DNA of 64,000 bases. It comes from Kineococcus sp. NBC_00420 (GTDB lineage: Bacteria; Actinomycetota; Actinomycetes; Actinomycetales; Kineococcaceae). Position 1 is the stretch's first letter, and each line of letters opens with the position of its first letter. Below are positions 15,963 through 25,427 of the stretch, piece after piece. The translations under genes and the position numbers were made by a program. The DNA is taken from assembly GCF_036021035.1 (NCBI RefSeq), contig NZ_CP107930.1:1860001-1924000 (forward strand), written 5' to 3'. Below the pieces are notes generated by a model. That model searched no databases and was not told the origin of the DNA. It worked only from the letters and a program-made list of their open reading frames with translations.

Positions 15963-16153
15963 GCGCCCTGCAGGCCCCGGAGCGACGTGGCAGCGGGTGG
16001 TTCACTCTCGCCCTCGTCTGCGCTGGCGTGGGCCGCCTGGCGAGCCTGTGGCTATTGGCGCAGGCCATTGTGGCCGACGCGGTGTGGCTGCCGGCTGCGT
16101 GGCTGATCGCGGTCAACGTGTTCATCGGTGGACTGGCCTGGCGTCAGCGCTGA
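15959..16153 (+). CDS. small membrane protein, 64 residues
   Basis: Two hydrophobic segments (WFTLALVCAGVGRLASLWLL and AVWLPAAWLIAVNVFIGGLAW) predict two membrane helices with a short polar start. The ATG overlaps the stop of the last frame of the PAS/LOV pseudogene (ATGA) and GAGGTG precedes it, so it was probably the second gene of that operon. No family is recognised. It may now be unexpressed. Confidence 0.55.
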   Translation: MSALQAPERRGSGWFTLALVCAGVGRLASLWLLAQAIVADAVWLPAAWLIAVNVFIGGLAWRQR

Positions 16154-16171
16154 GACGCACAGAAGCCCCAG

Positions 16172-16455
16172 GTGGTGTATCGGCGGATTCTTGTGGTCCT
16201 CGCAACACCGTATGGTTAGACGGTCGTCAGTAGATCACGCAGACGCTCGGCTGGGTTCTCCCAGCCGAGCGTTTTGCGTGGGCGGCCGTTGAGCTGTTGT
16301 GCGACGTGCTCGAGGTCTGCGGCAGTGTGTAGCGACAGGTCGGTCCCCTTGGGGAAGTACTGGCGCAGCAGGCCGTTGGTGTTCTCGTTCGACCCGCGTT
16401 GCCACGGCGAGTGCGGATCGCAGAAGTAGACCGGCACCCCGGTGGCGAGACTGAA
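16172..16455 (-). mobile_element. IS30-family remnant with transposase C-terminus
   Basis: The minus strand from 16455 to the TAA at 16216 encodes the last about 80 residues of an IS30 transposase, including FCDPHSPWQRGSNENTNG with the catalytic Glu and a RKTLGWENPAERL tail. Beyond the stop, 16172-16209 (GGTGTATCGGCGGATTC and on) resembles the terminal repeat of actinobacterial IS30 elements. The 5' part is cut off by the IS256 element at 16456. The left boundary is approximate. Confidence 0.75.
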
Positions 16456-17997
16456 GAGCGTGTCAGATGGTCTGTGTAAGAGGCGTTGCCAACACGCTGG
16501 CGTGAAGCCGGCGAGAGGAGACCTCGATGAGCACCAGCACCAACACCGCAGGACGCCTGGCACGAGCCCTGGACAGGGCCGAGCAACAGTTGCAGCCTGA
16601 GGCCGTGCCCAAACGCCGACCCGACCCCCGCGAGGCGACGCCTGCCGCCGCGTTGCGGCGGGAGTTCCTCGGCGACGACGTCATCGATCAGATGATCGCC
16701 CAGGCCGGTCAGGGCGGTGTCGCGTTGACCGGCGAGGGCGGGTTCCTGCCCGAGCTGATCCGCCGTGTCCTCGAACGCGGGATGGCCGTCGAACTCGATG
16801 ACCACCTCGGCTATGAGAAGGGCGACCCCGCCGGTCGGGGGACGGCGAACTCCCGCAACGGCTCGACACCGAAGACGGTGGCCACCGAGGTCGGGGACGT
16901 CGCGTTGGCGACCCCTCGGGACCGGGCGGGGACGTTCGAACCGCGGTTGGTGCCGAAGGGCGCCCGGCGTCTGGGTGGGCTCGAAGAACAGATCATCTCC
17001 CTCTACGCCGGTGGGATGACGGTCCGCGACATCCAGGCCCACTTCAACCGGACCCTGGGCACCGACCTCTCACACGAGACGATCGCGAACGTCACCGACG
17101 CGGTCCTGGAGGAAGTGAAAGCCTGGCAGTCGCGCCCTTTGGATGAGGTGTGGCCGGTGCTGTTCCTGGACGCCATCGTCGTGAAGGTCCGTGACGGTGG
17201 CCAAGTCCGTAACCGTCATGCGCACATCGTGATCGGTGTCGACACCGATGGTGTGAAGCACGTCCTGGGGATCTGGGTCGATGCCAACGAAGGTGCGAAA
17301 TTCTGGGCCGGGGTGTGTGCGCAGCTGGCGAATCGGGGCGTGCGTGACGTCCTGATCGCCTGCTGCGACGGGCTCGTGGGTCTTCCGGAGGCCATCGAGG
17401 CGACCTGGCCGAAGGCGGTGGTGCAGACGTGCGTGGTGCACTTGATCCGGGCCGCGAACCGCTACGTCGCTGACAAGGACCGCAGAGCGTTCTCCGCGGG
17501 GCTGAAGACCGTCTACACCGCTGCTGACGCGGCCTCGGCGCGGATCGCGTTCGAGGAGTTCACCGAGTCCGCGTTGGGCCGGAAGTACCCGGCGGCGATA
17601 GCGGTGTGAGAGCGGGCGTGGGAACGGTTCACCCCGTTCCTGGACTTCCCACCAGCCGTCCGTCGCGTCATCTACACGACGAACTCGATCGAGTCGTTGA
17701 ACTACCAGCTCCGCAAGATCATCAAGAATCGGGGTCACTTCCCCTCCGACGACGCGGCGGTGAAGCTGTTGTGGCTGGCGATCCGCGATATCGAGGACAA
17801 GCGGGCCCGGGCGCGGGAGAAGGACCGCGGCAAGCCCGCCAACCAGCGCTCAGGGCCAGCGAAACTGATCGAGGGTGCCGGCACCCACGGCTGGAAGATC
17901 GCGCTGAACCAGCTCGAACTCATGTTCCCCGACCGTCTCGATGGTCACATCAACTGACGAACTCAACAGTCACTTACACAGAAGTCTTGACAGGCTC
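16456..17997. mobile_element. IS256-family insertion sequence, inactive
   Basis: 1542-bp element. Imperfect terminal repeats at 16456-16480 and 17973-17997 match at 19 of 25 positions; both start GAGC and end TCTGTGTAAG when read inward. The transposase is inside, with a premature stop. No 8-bp target duplication is seen: the left flank is IS30 sequence and the right flank is an unrelated helix-turn-helix gene. Deletion or recombination between elements has therefore removed one original flank. Confidence 0.85.
16527..17957 (+). pseudogene. IS256-family transposase with nonsense codon
   Basis: 476-codon mutator-type transposase. The first Asp is in LFLDAIVVKVRDGG, the second in ACCDGLVGLPEAI and the Glu in TTNSIESLN. 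Codon 361 is TGA at 17607-17609 in the context PAAIAV-stop-ERAWERF, where the family has Trp (TGG). The frame is otherwise intact to the final stop. The truncated product ends before the catalytic Glu, so it cannot transpose without readthrough. Confidence 0.88.
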
Positions 17998-18216
17998 CCA
18001 GCTCTCGGTGACGCCAAGCAGTTCAGCGACCTGCGCGCAGGTCATCAGGGTTGGAGCCGGCGCGCCGCCCAGGTGCTCGACGAGTGCGGACACCTGCTCC
18101 GTGAGGCGCGCGACGTGCTCGGTCAGAACCAGCACGGGGTCCCGCTGGTAGCCGTCATAGGGCGCAGTCACAACGCGGAAGATCCTGTACTGCCCGTATT
18201 GGTGTCGCCGTGACAC
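17998..18216 (-). pseudogene. helix-turn-helix (excisionase-like) gene cut by the IS256 end
   Basis: From a GTG at 18216 the minus strand encodes about 73 residues ending inside a helix-turn-helix of the MerR/excisionase HTH_17 type (LMTCAQVAELLGVTESW), where the IS256 terminal repeat begins. A preceding amphipathic stretch (LTEHVARLTEQVSALVEHLGG) looks like a dimerising helix. The rest of the DNA-binding helix is gone. An internal GTG near VTAPYDGY is an alternative start. Such genes are common on integrative elements. Confidence 0.6.
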
Positions 18217-18423
18217 GCCGCGTTCGGCAGAGGCCGACTGCAGTGCGTCAAGACTTGCCGCGGACGTCGAGGTCCGTGGTTTGTCTCCCGATGGTGAAGT
18301 TGATCTTCGCGCTGGCGGCGCTGGGCGCCCCCCGGAAGGGGGTGACGCAGGTTGTGACGTTTCGTCACCTTGCACCGATGTACCTGCAACGCTCAGTGGC
18401 AGTCCAACTACCCAGGAGCCCCC

Positions 18424-18954
18424 GTGTCGAAGACCCCCAAGGCGCCGCTCACCGTCGAGCAGGCTGCGAAGCGCAAGCGCACGAACAAGCGGATCCTCAT
18501 CGGCGCTGGAATTTTCATAGCGTTCTGCGTCGGTGCCGCAGCTGGCGGCGGCGGAAGCGACGACGCTTCCGCCGATGTGGCAGGTAGCGCTCCGACCGCC
18601 ACCGTTACGGTGACCGCCTCTTCGGCCGCCGAGCCCGTAGCCGCTGCAACTGTGACCGCGCCCGCTGCAACCGTGACCGTCACCGCAGACGCGCCAGCGC
18701 CGGCCCCCGCCGCTGTCCAGCAGGCCAGCGGAAAGAGCGTCGGGAACGGCGACTGGCTCGTGGGTAGCGACGTGGAGCCGGGGACCTACAAGTCCTCCGG
18801 AGTCGACGGCAGCCTCTGCTACGCCGACACCAGCGACGGGAACGGGAACATCAACCAGCAGGAGGTCACCCCTGAAGGCCCGACCATCATCACCGTCTCC
18901 GCCAAGGACAAGGTGTTCTCCGTCAGTGGCTGCGAGGACTTCGTCCTGCAGTGA
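18424..18954 (+). CDS. membrane-anchored protein with C-terminal extracellular domain
   Basis: 176 residues: a Lys/Arg-rich N-terminus (AAKRKRTNKR), one membrane helix (ILIGAGIFIAFCVGAAAGG), a low-complexity Ala/Thr/Val/Pro linker with repeated ATVTVTA, and a C-terminal module GDWLVGSDVEPGTYKSSG followed by CYADTSD and SGCEDFVLQ. This module is common at the ends of actinobacterial surface proteins; the two Cys may pair. The GTG at 18424 has AGGAG 7 bases upstream. It lies among mobile-element remnants and may be cargo. Confidence 0.75.
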   Translation: MSKTPKAPLTVEQAAKRKRTNKRILIGAGIFIAFCVGAAAGGGGSDDASADVAGSAPTATVTVTASSAAEPVAAATVTAPAATVTVTADAPAPAPAAVQQASGKSVGNGDWLVGSDVEPGTYKSSGVDGSLCYADTSDGNGNINQQEVTPEGPTIITVSAKDKVFSVSGCEDFVLQ

Positions 18955-18956
18955 CC

Positions 18957-19258
18957 TCAGCGGTCCCGGTCAGCGCGCTTCTCCTCGAGCCAGATGCGGA
19001 ACTCGTCGGTAGCCCGGTACGTCGTGACCTGGCGGGGCAGGTCCCACGGCTGGGCAGGCGGGTGCTCCTCGACGACGGGAACCGTGGTCCCCCGCAGTGA
19101 CGTGAGGATGACACCCAGCAGTGGCGCCGGCTCCTCGCCCCACCCGAGCTCGAGGAGCCGGGCCCGGTCCCCGTCGGTGAGTCGCGCCCACCAGTGCCCC
19201 CAGTCGTGCCCGGCCCACCAGTCATCCGGGTGGCATCGAAGAGCGCGGGCATGGGCCC
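18957..19258 (-). pseudogene. gene fragment lacking a start codon
   Basis: A minus-strand frame ending with TGA at 18957 reads as plausible protein: DDWWAGHDWGHWWARLTDG, RLLELGWGEEPAPLLG, then DEFRIWLEEKRADRDR. It is Trp-rich and acidic with normal third-position GC. No ATG, GTG or TTG is found in frame before it runs under the divergent gene at 19343, so it looks like the 3' end of a truncated gene. Family not recognised. It converges with the gene ending at 18954, two bases away. Confidence 0.4.
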
Positions 19259-19342
19259 AGGATGCGGCACGGTGGCCGGGCGAGGTTGAGCGGGCTGGGC
19301 CGTAGGGGGAACTTCCCCGGCCTGACCTGCGAGCATCGATGC

Positions 19343-19642
19343 ATGAGCGACAAGCCGACCCGGGAACACCTCCAACGTGTCCTGCAAGAGGCGAAAGCGA
19401 GTAGCGCAGGCGGTCAGGCCGATCTTGACGACCTTCGACGCGCTGCGATGCTGCAGAAGATGGTCGAACTGCAGGAGAAGGCCAAAGCGATGGGACTTGA
19501 TCACATAGCCGTCAACGCGCAGGTCGCCATCAACGAGATGAAGGCCGCAGAGGACGCACTCCGGGCAAGCCTGAGCGCGGCCGATGAAGCCCACGACCTC
19601 GGATTGAAGATCCTCATCCAGAAACGGGACGACCAGGACTAA
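19343..19642 (+). CDS. small alpha-helical protein of unknown function
   Basis: 99 residues, nearly all charged and Ala-rich helix (LRRAAMLQKMVELQEKAKAMGL and on), predicted soluble coiled coil. ATG 19343 is the best start in the frame; no strong ribosome site is seen. It sits between the unknown fragment and the IS3 element in the mobile region, with lower GC than the core genes, so it is probably acquired. No function can be proposed. Confidence 0.5.
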   Translation: MSDKPTREHLQRVLQEAKASSAGGQADLDDLRRAAMLQKMVELQEKAKAMGLDHIAVNAQVAINEMKAAEDALRASLSAADEAHDLGLKILIQKRDDQD

Positions 19643-19715
19643 CACGGCCGGAGCTTGACCCGGTTTTCCGGACACCAACCTGAGGTGATGATGTCGCCCA
19701 GAGAGGAGTCCTACG

Positions 19716-20032
19716 ATGCCCCGACCCCACCCGCCGGAGTTCCGTCAACGCGCCGTGCAGCTGGCCCAGCTGCGTGAGCAGCCGATCGCCAAGATCACCG
19801 CTGACCTCGGCGTCAGCGAGTCTGCCTGCGACGCTGGGTGCGCCTGGCCGAAGGCGGCAGCAGGAGCGCCGGCGGTCGCGCCGGGTCAGACACCGCTGCC
19901 GCGCTCGACGCCGGCGAACACGCTGAGCTGATCGAGCTGCGCCGTAGGACGCGGGTGCAGGCGATGGAGATCGACATCCTCAAGCGGGCCAGCGCCTACT
20001 TCGCCCGGGACGTGCTGCCGGACCCAAAATGA
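19716..20032 (+). pseudogene. IS3 orfA (helix-turn-helix) with frameshift
   Basis: Begins MPRPHPPEFRQRAVQLAQLR with the usual helix-turn-helix (AKITADLGVSES). One base is missing near 19821-19823; shifting frame restores LRRWVRLAEGG and the rest of orfA, including ELRRRTRVQAMEIDILKRAS (leucine zipper) and ARDVLPDPK. The GAGAGGAG ribosome site upstream of the ATG remains. Non-functional. Confidence 0.8.
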
Positions 20033-20947
20033 TCTTCCCGCTGGTCCACGACCTTGCCGGCGACGGTCTACCCGTCGCGGTGACCTGGCGGGTGCTGGGC
20101 GTCTCTCGCTCGGGCTACCACGAGTGGCGCGACCATCCCGCGTCGGACCGCTTGAGGGCGGATGCGGCACTGACCCAGACGATCGTCGAGGTCCACGCCT
20201 CCTCTCGGGCCACCTACGGCGCGCCGCGGGTGCCCGCCGAGCTGCGCCTGGGCCTGGACCTGGACCTGGACCTGGGTATCGCCTGCGGACGCAAGCGCAT
20301 CGCCCGGCTGATGCGCGCGGCCGGCCTGGTCGGGGTCTGTCACCGCCGCAAACGCTCCGGCGCCAAGCCACTACCGGCCCCGCACGAAGACCTGGTGCGG
20401 CGCCGGTTCATCGCCGAGGAACCCAACCGCCTCTGGGTCTCGGACATCACCGAGCACCCCACGAGCGAAGGCAAGGTCTACTGCACCGCCATGGTCGACG
20501 TGTTCAGTCGATGTGTTCAGTCGGATGGTGGTGGGCTGGTCCGTCGCCGATCACATCCGCGCTGAACTCGTTGCTGAACTCGTTGTCGATGCCCTCGAGA
20601 TGGCCTGTTGGCGACGTCGTCCGCAGCCGGGAATCATCGTCCAGGCCGATTGAACCCGCCCAGTACACCTCCTGAGTTTTCGGCACCGGCTGCGGGCGGC
20701 TGGTCTGCTGGGTTCGATGGGCCGGGTCGCCTCCAGCGTCGACAACGGGCTGATAGAGATTTTCTGGTCGACGATGTAGCGCGAGCTGCTGGACTGCCGC
20801 GCCTGGGCCACCAGGGCGGAGCTGAGCTCGGCGGTGTTCGAGTGGATTGAGGCGTTCCACAACCCGCGCCGGCGTCACTTCGGTATCGGCTACCTCAGCC
20901 TCGTCGAGTACGAAGCCCTTCACACCGCAGCGACTGCTGCGGCATGA
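20029..20947 (+). pseudogene. IS3 orfB (DDE transposase), heavily decayed
   Basis: Starts in the -1 position relative to orfA's end, as normal for IS3. The first part is intact through WVSDITEHPTSEGKVY (first Asp). Then a short duplicated stretch (gtgttcagtcg twice, 20500-20522) shifts frame, a second duplication (ctgaactcgttg twice, 20561-20584) follows, and later parts lie in different frames with a stop in STM-stop-REL. A Leu-Asp repeat near 20245-20280 is also extra. The product is dead. Confidence 0.85.
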
Positions 20948-20986
20948 TCAAGCCACCCACCTGCCCGGGAAACCGGGTCAAGCTCC

Positions 20987-21400
20987 ACGCGCGTCATCGC
21001 GGTCCCGCGGAGCCTCATCGACGAGCTGGCGGCCGAGGTCGCGGGCAAGGGGCCGGACGACCTCGTCTTCACAGCACCCAGGGGCGGGTTGCTGCTACTG
21101 CGCAATTGGCGGGCCAAGGTCTTCAAGCACGCCATCAAGAAGGCAGGGCTGGAGGGGCTAACGCCTCATGGGCTCAGGCACACTGCGGCGTCCCTAGCGG
21201 CGTCTGCCGGCGCCAGCGTGCGACACGTCCAGGCCCTGCTGGGTCACGCTTCGCCGGTGCTGACGCTGTCGACCTACCAGCACCTCTTCGACGATGACCT
21301 GGACGCCGTTGCGGACCGGCTGGATGCGGCTGCTGAGGCCGCTCGGATCGCTCGTGCGGACCAGCTGCGGACTGAGGCAACGGTGAGCCGCCTTGCCTAG
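20987..21400 (+). pseudogene. tyrosine recombinase (integrase) C-terminal fragment
   Basis: About 137 residues of a phage/ICE-type integrase catalytic domain: VIAVPRSLIDELAAEV, HGLRHTAASLAA (His-x-x-Arg), LLGHASPVLTLSTYQHLF (His and nucleophile Tyr). The N-terminal arm-binding domain and the first catalytic Arg region are missing because the IS3 element abuts at 20986. It ends 24 bases before the 3' end of the tRNA-Lys gene, the usual place of an integrase beside its attachment site. Confidence 0.85.
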
Positions 21401-21424
21401 GGCGTTTCCGCCGGTCAGAGGGGG

Positions 21425-21497
21425 TGGGCCCCGTCGGGATCGAACCGACAACCCGCGGATTAAAAGTCCGCTGCTCTGCCAATTGAGCTAGAGGCCC
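21425..21497 (-). tRNA. tRNA-Lys (anticodon TTT)
   Basis: The minus strand folds as a cloverleaf. The acceptor GGGCCTC pairs with GGGGCCC (one G-U), discriminator A. The D arm is GCTC...GAGC. The anticodon stem GCGGA/TCCGC has loop CTTTTAA (anticodon TTT). The T arm is GTCGG TTCGATC CCGAC. CCA is not encoded. The integrase fragment lies just past its 3' end, so the gene likely served as attachment site; a second copy of the 3' end was not found in the mobile region. Confidence 0.96.
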
Positions 21498-21595
21498 CGG
21501 ACCCCGGAAGGTCCGCGGCCATCATCGCAGACCTGCCCTCTCCCCCGCGACCGAGCACGCCCCGACGGCGACGTGCCCGGTCACGAGGAGACGGG

Positions 21596-23032
21596 TCAGG
21601 AGTCGAGGTTGGCCATCACGTGCTTGATGCGCGTGTAGTCCTCCATGCCGTACATCGACAGGTCCTTGCCGTAGCCGGACTGCTTGAACCCGCCGTGCGG
21701 CATCTCGGCGACGAGCGGGATGTGGGTGTTGATCCACACGCAGCCGAAGTCGAGGGCCGCGGAGACGCGCATGGCGCGGCCGAAGTCCTTCGTCCACACG
21801 CTGGAGGCGAGGCCGTACTTCGTGCCGTTGGCCCAGCGGATCGCCTCGTCCTCGTCGGTGAAGCGCTGGACGGTGATGACGGGGCCGAAGATCTCGTTCT
21901 GCACGGCCTCGTCGTCCTGGGTCAGGCCGGACACGACGGTGGGTTCGTAGTAGAAACCGCGGGCCAGGTCGCCGACGGAACGCGCGCCACCGGCCCCGAG
22001 GAGGGCGTGGTCGGGCAGGCGGTCGACGAACCCCGAGACGTGGGCCAGCTGGTTGGCGTTGTTGACCGGGCCGAGGGCGGCGTCGGCGTCGTCGGGGAGA
22101 CCCACCTTGGTGTTCTTCGCCTGCTCCGACAGGGCGGCGACGAAGTCGTCGTGCAACCGCGGCGCGACGAGGACGCGGGTCGCGGCGGTGCAGTCCTGGC
22201 CGGCGTTGAAGTAGCCGGCGCCCGCGATCGCCTCGGCGGCCGCGGCGACGTCGGCGTCGTCGAACACCACGACGGGTGCCTTGCCGCCGAGTTCCAGGTG
22301 GACGCGCTTCACGTCCTTCGACGCCGACTCCGCGACCTGCATGCCCGCGCGGATGGAACCGGTGATGGCGACGAGCTGCGGGGTCGGGTGCTCGACGAGC
22401 GCGCGTCCCGTCCCGCGGTCACCGCAGACGACGTTGAGGACCCCCGGCGGGAGCACCTCGTTCGCGACCTGCGCCAGCAGCACCGACGACGCGGGCGTCG
22501 TGTCGGACGGCTTCAGGACGATGGTGTTCCCGGCGGCCAGGGCGGGGCCGATCTTCCAGATCGCCATCATCAGCGGGTAGTTCCACGGCGTCACCTGACC
22601 GACGACACCGATCGGTTCCCGGCGCACCCACGAGGTGTGACCCGCGAGGTACTCCCCCGCCGCCCGGCCCTCCAGGACCCGCGCGGCACCGGCGAAGAAC
22701 CGCAGCTGGTCCACCGCGGGCGGTAGTTCCTCGCTGCGGGTCAGCGCGATCGGCTTCCCGGTGTTCTCCACCTCGGCGGCGATGAACTCCTCGGCACGTT
22801 CCTCGATCGCGTCGGCGAGGTCCAGCAGGAACTTCTGCCGTTCCGAGGGGGTCGTGCGCCCCCAGGTGGAGAAGGCCTTCGACGCGGCCTGGTACGCCGC
22901 GTCGACGTCGGCGGCACCCGAGACGGGAGCCGTCGCGTAGGCCTGTCCGGTGGAGGGGTTCACGACCTCGCTGGTCGCACCGTCGAGCGCGTCCCGCGAT
23001 TCACCGGCGATGACGTTCTGGAACTGCTTCAC
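21596..23032 (-). CDS. aldehyde dehydrogenase, probable gamma-aminobutyraldehyde dehydrogenase
   Basis: 478-residue NAD(P)-dependent aldehyde dehydrogenase. Marks are [23 protein letters not shown], the general base Glu in HLELGGKAP, the nucleophile Cys in [10 protein letters not shown] and [11 protein letters not shown]. It resembles the aminobutyraldehyde branch, fitting conversion of 4-aminobutanal (from putrescine) to GABA. The GTG start overlaps the permease stop (GTGA). It is the last gene of the four-gene putrescine operon and ends about 100 bases from the tRNA-Lys gene. Confidence 0.88.
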   Translation of the reverse strand: MKQFQNVIAGESRDALDGATSEVVNPSTGQAYATAPVSGAADVDAAYQAASKAFSTWGRTTPSERQKFLLDLADAIEERAEEFIAAEVENTGKPIALTRSEELPPAVDQLRFFAGAARVLEGRAAGEYLAGHTSWVRREPIGVVGQVTPWNYPLMMAIWKIGPALAAGNTIVLKPSDTTPASSVLLAQVANEVLPPGVLNVVCGDRGTGRALVEHPTPQLVAITGSIRAGMQVAESASKDVKRVHLELGGKAPVVVFDDADVAAAAEAIAGAGYFNAGQDCTAATRVLVAPRLHDDFVAALSEQAKNTKVGLPDDADAALGPVNNANQLAHVSGFVDRLPDHALLGAGGARSVGDLARGFYYEPTVVSGLTQDDEAVQNEIFGPVITVQRFTDEDEAIRWANGTKYGLASSVWTKDFGRAMRVSAALDFGCVWINTHIPLVAEMPHGGFKQSGYGKDLSMYGMEDYTRIKHVMANLDS

Positions 23033-24564
23033 GACTGGACTTCTCCTTCGAGGTCGGCGGAACTGCTGCGGCCACGGACGATCGTCTCGCCCCGGAAGAA
23101 CCCCGGGCGGGCCCGGTACTGGAAGAACATCACGACGACACCGAGAGCGAGCACCCCCACCCCGAGCAGGAACACCAGCCCGATGCCGAACACCTGCGAC
23201 CCCGAACCGTAGTCGGGGTCCATCGAGTCGACCGCGGTCTGCACGAAGAACACCAGCAGCAGCACCCCACCGACCAGCGGCGCGAGGCAGCGGGACAGGA
23301 ACGCCTTCACGTCACCGGCCCAGCTGCCGCGGAAGTACCAGACGCAGGCGAGCGCCGTGACGCCGTAGTAGAAGCAGACCATCATCCCCAGTGCGGAGAT
23401 GGTGTCCCACAGGACGTCCTCGGACACGACACGCATCGCGGCGTAGAACGCCGAGGCGACGGCGGCGGAGACGATCGTCGCGTACCCGGGCGACTGGAAC
23501 GTGCGGCTGACCCGGGCGTAGGCCGGCGGCAGCGCGCCGTAGTGGCCCATGGCGAGCATCGTGCGGGCCGGGGAGATGAACGTCGACTGCAGCGACGCGG
23601 CCGAGGACGCGAGCACCGACAGCGACATCAGCACGGCCACGGGGCCCATGACGGGGCCGGCGAGGGCGGCGAAGATGTTCTCCTGGATGTCGGCGTTGCC
23701 CAGGCCGAGACCGTCGGATCCCGTCCCGGAGAACGACAGCACGGCGAGGGCGATCGTCAGGTAGAGCACGACGATCGCGGCGATGGTCGCGAGCGCCGCG
23801 CGTCCGGGGGTGCTGCGGGCGCCGGAGGTCTCCTCGTTCATGGTGAGGACGACGTCCCAGCCCCAGTAGATGAAGACCGACAGCGAGATCCCGGTGGCGA
23901 AGGCGGAGAACGACCCGACGCCGAGGGGGTTGAACCACTCCGGGTCGATCGCGAGACCGGCCGGCGCGGAACCGTCGACGACGTGGACGAACGCGGCGAT
24001 CGCGAACCAGAGCAGCACGACCACCTGGAACGCGACGAGGACGTACTGGACGACCTTCGTCGCCTCGAGCCCGCGGTAGGAGATCCAGCACGCGAGCGCC
24101 ATGAACACCAGGCAGGTGGCGACGTTGACGACGACGTTCGTCGAGAGGTCGGCGATCGAGTCCCGGCCGGTCACCTGGGAGAGCATCAGGTAGAAGAAGT
24201 CGACGGCGATGCCGGCGAGGTTGGACAGGACGAGCACGGTCGCGGCGAGGAGGCCCCAGCCGCCCATCCAGCCGATCCAGGGGCCGAAGGCGCGGGAACT
24301 CCAGGTGAACGTCGTCCCCGCGTCCGGCATGGCGCTGTTGAGGGCGCGGTAGCCGAGGGCGACGAGCAGCATGGGGACGAAGCCGACCAGGAAGATGGCG
24401 GGCAGGTGCTCGCCGACCGCGGAGGCGGTCGGACCGAGGGCGCCGGTCAGGGTGTAGGCGGGGGCGATGGTGGAGATGCCGATGACGACGGCACCGAGCA
24501 GCCCGACCCGGCCGTCACCGAGTCCCTTGGACTCGCTGACCTGTCGTTCCGGTGCGGCGGTCAC
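23029..24564 (-). CDS. APC-superfamily amino acid/polyamine permease
   Basis: 511 residues with about 12 hydrophobic segments. The N-terminal helix [21 protein letters not shown] and the stretch [24 protein letters not shown], cut here into two parts ([15 protein letters not shown] and GPWIGWMGG), are typical of APC transporters. It likely imports putrescine or another amine, judged by the flanking oxidase and aldehyde dehydrogenase. Start and stop both overlap neighbours as GTGA, showing tight coupling. Confidence 0.88.
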   Translation of the reverse strand: MTAAPERQVSESKGLGDGRVGLLGAVVIGISTIAPAYTLTGALGPTASAVGEHLPAIFLVGFVPMLLVALGYRALNSAMPDAGTTFTWSSRAFGPWIGWMGGWGLLAATVLVLSNLAGIAVDFFYLMLSQVTGRDSIADLSTNVVVNVATCLVFMALACWISYRGLEATKVVQYVLVAFQVVVLLWFAIAAFVHVVDGSAPAGLAIDPEWFNPLGVGSFSAFATGISLSVFIYWGWDVVLTMNEETSGARSTPGRAALATIAAIVVLYLTIALAVLSFSGTGSDGLGLGNADIQENIFAALAGPVMGPVAVLMSLSVLASSAASLQSTFISPARTMLAMGHYGALPPAYARVSRTFQSPGYATIVSAAVASAFYAAMRVVSEDVLWDTISALGMMVCFYYGVTALACVWYFRGSWAGDVKAFLSRCLAPLVGGVLLLVFFVQTAVDSMDPDYGSGSQVFGIGLVFLLGVGVLALGVVVMFFQYRARPGFFRGETIVRGRSSSADLEGEVQS

Positions 24565-25427
24565 GAGTCACCCCGGGGCACGACGACGACGGGGACGGGG
24601 ACGTGGCGCAGGATCCGCGCCGCGGTGGGCCCGAGGAACGTCTGGCGGCCCTGGGCCAGGCGGGAGGAGCCCAGGAGCAGCAGACCTCCTGCGGCCCAGT
24701 TGATCGAGCCGACTGCTTCAGCCATCGTGCGTCCTCGCCCCATCTCCACGGTGACGTCCACCCCGCGGGAGCGGCTCGCGACGTCGTCGACCAGGTGCTG
24801 CACCGTGGCGACGGCCTCGCGGTCCGCGCCGGCGTTCTCGTCGAGTTCGACGAGGCTGACGACGTGCAACGGCAACCCGGTGCGGGCGGCCGCTTCCCAC
24901 GCTTCCTCCAGCACGGTCGGTGCACCCTGGCGGGTGCCGACCGCGACGTAGAGCTGATCGATGCCCGCCGGGGGTTCCCGTCGGGGCACGAGCATCACGG
25001 GCAGCGGTGCGGAGTGCAAGAGGGCACGCGCCGCGGGGCCGACGCCGAACGGGATCGCTCCCCCGCCGGCGCCGACGACGACGGCGGACGCGCCGAACTC
25101 CGCGGCGGCATCGAGCAACCCCTCCGGGACGGAGCCGGCGGTGCGGACGTGGGTGCGCAGCTCGACGTCGTCGGGCAGTTGCGCGACGGCCTCGGCCAGC
25201 CAGCTCTCGGCCTGTGCGGTGATGAGGCCGGTGACGTCCCCGACCGGCGGGTACGGACCGCCGAACGGGTCGTCGGTCTTGACGACGGAGACCACGTCGA
25301 GGGTGACGTCGAGGGAGCGGGCGAACACCGCGGCCCAGCTCAGCGCGTCCTGGCCGCGGTCACCGCCGTCGAAGGCGACGACGTAGGACGGGTGGGAGTA
25401 CCGGAGGACCCGATCGACGGGGGTCAC
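24561..25427 (-). CDS. tandem universal stress protein
   Basis: 288 residues holding two USP domains. The first has VVAFDGGDRGQDALSWAA and an ATP-loop-like GAGGGAIPFGVGPAARALL; the second has GSSRLAQGRQTFLGPTAARILRHVPVPV. It probably binds ATP. Its place inside the putrescine operon, overlapping the oxidase stop (GTGA) and the permease start, suggests it modulates uptake or the oxidative load made by the amine oxidase. That role is inferred. Confidence 0.85.
   Translation of the reverse strand: MTPVDRVLRYSHPSYVVAFDGGDRGQDALSWAAVFARSLDVTLDVVSVVKTDDPFGGPYPPVGDVTGLITAQAESWLAEAVAQLPDDVELRTHVRTAGSVPEGLLDAAAEFGASAVVVGAGGGAIPFGVGPAARALLHSAPLPVMLVPRREPPAGIDQLYVAVGTRQGAPTVLEEAWEAAARTGLPLHVVSLVELDENAGADREAVATVQHLVDDVASRSRGVDVTVEMGRGRTMAEAVGSINWAAGGLLLLGSSRLAQGRQTFLGPTAARILRHVPVPVVVVPRGDS

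Larger units (their letters stand above)
19650..20986. mobile_element. IS3-family insertion sequence, decayed
   Basis: About 1.34 kb. Left end GGAGCTTGACCCGGTTTTCC (19650) and the reverse complement of the right end GGAGCTTGACCCGGTTTCCC (20986) differ at one of 20 positions. If the true tips are TGACC...GGTCA, the flanking AGCT on both sides is a 4-bp target duplication; because AGCT is palindromic the two readings cannot be separated. It contains frameshifted orfA and orfB. The right end interrupts the integrase gene. Confidence 0.88.

Noticed and set aside
15274-21424. Intact prophage or integrative element
   Set aside because: No structural, replication or conjugation genes are present; only an integrase end, an excisionase-like fragment and insertion sequences remain.
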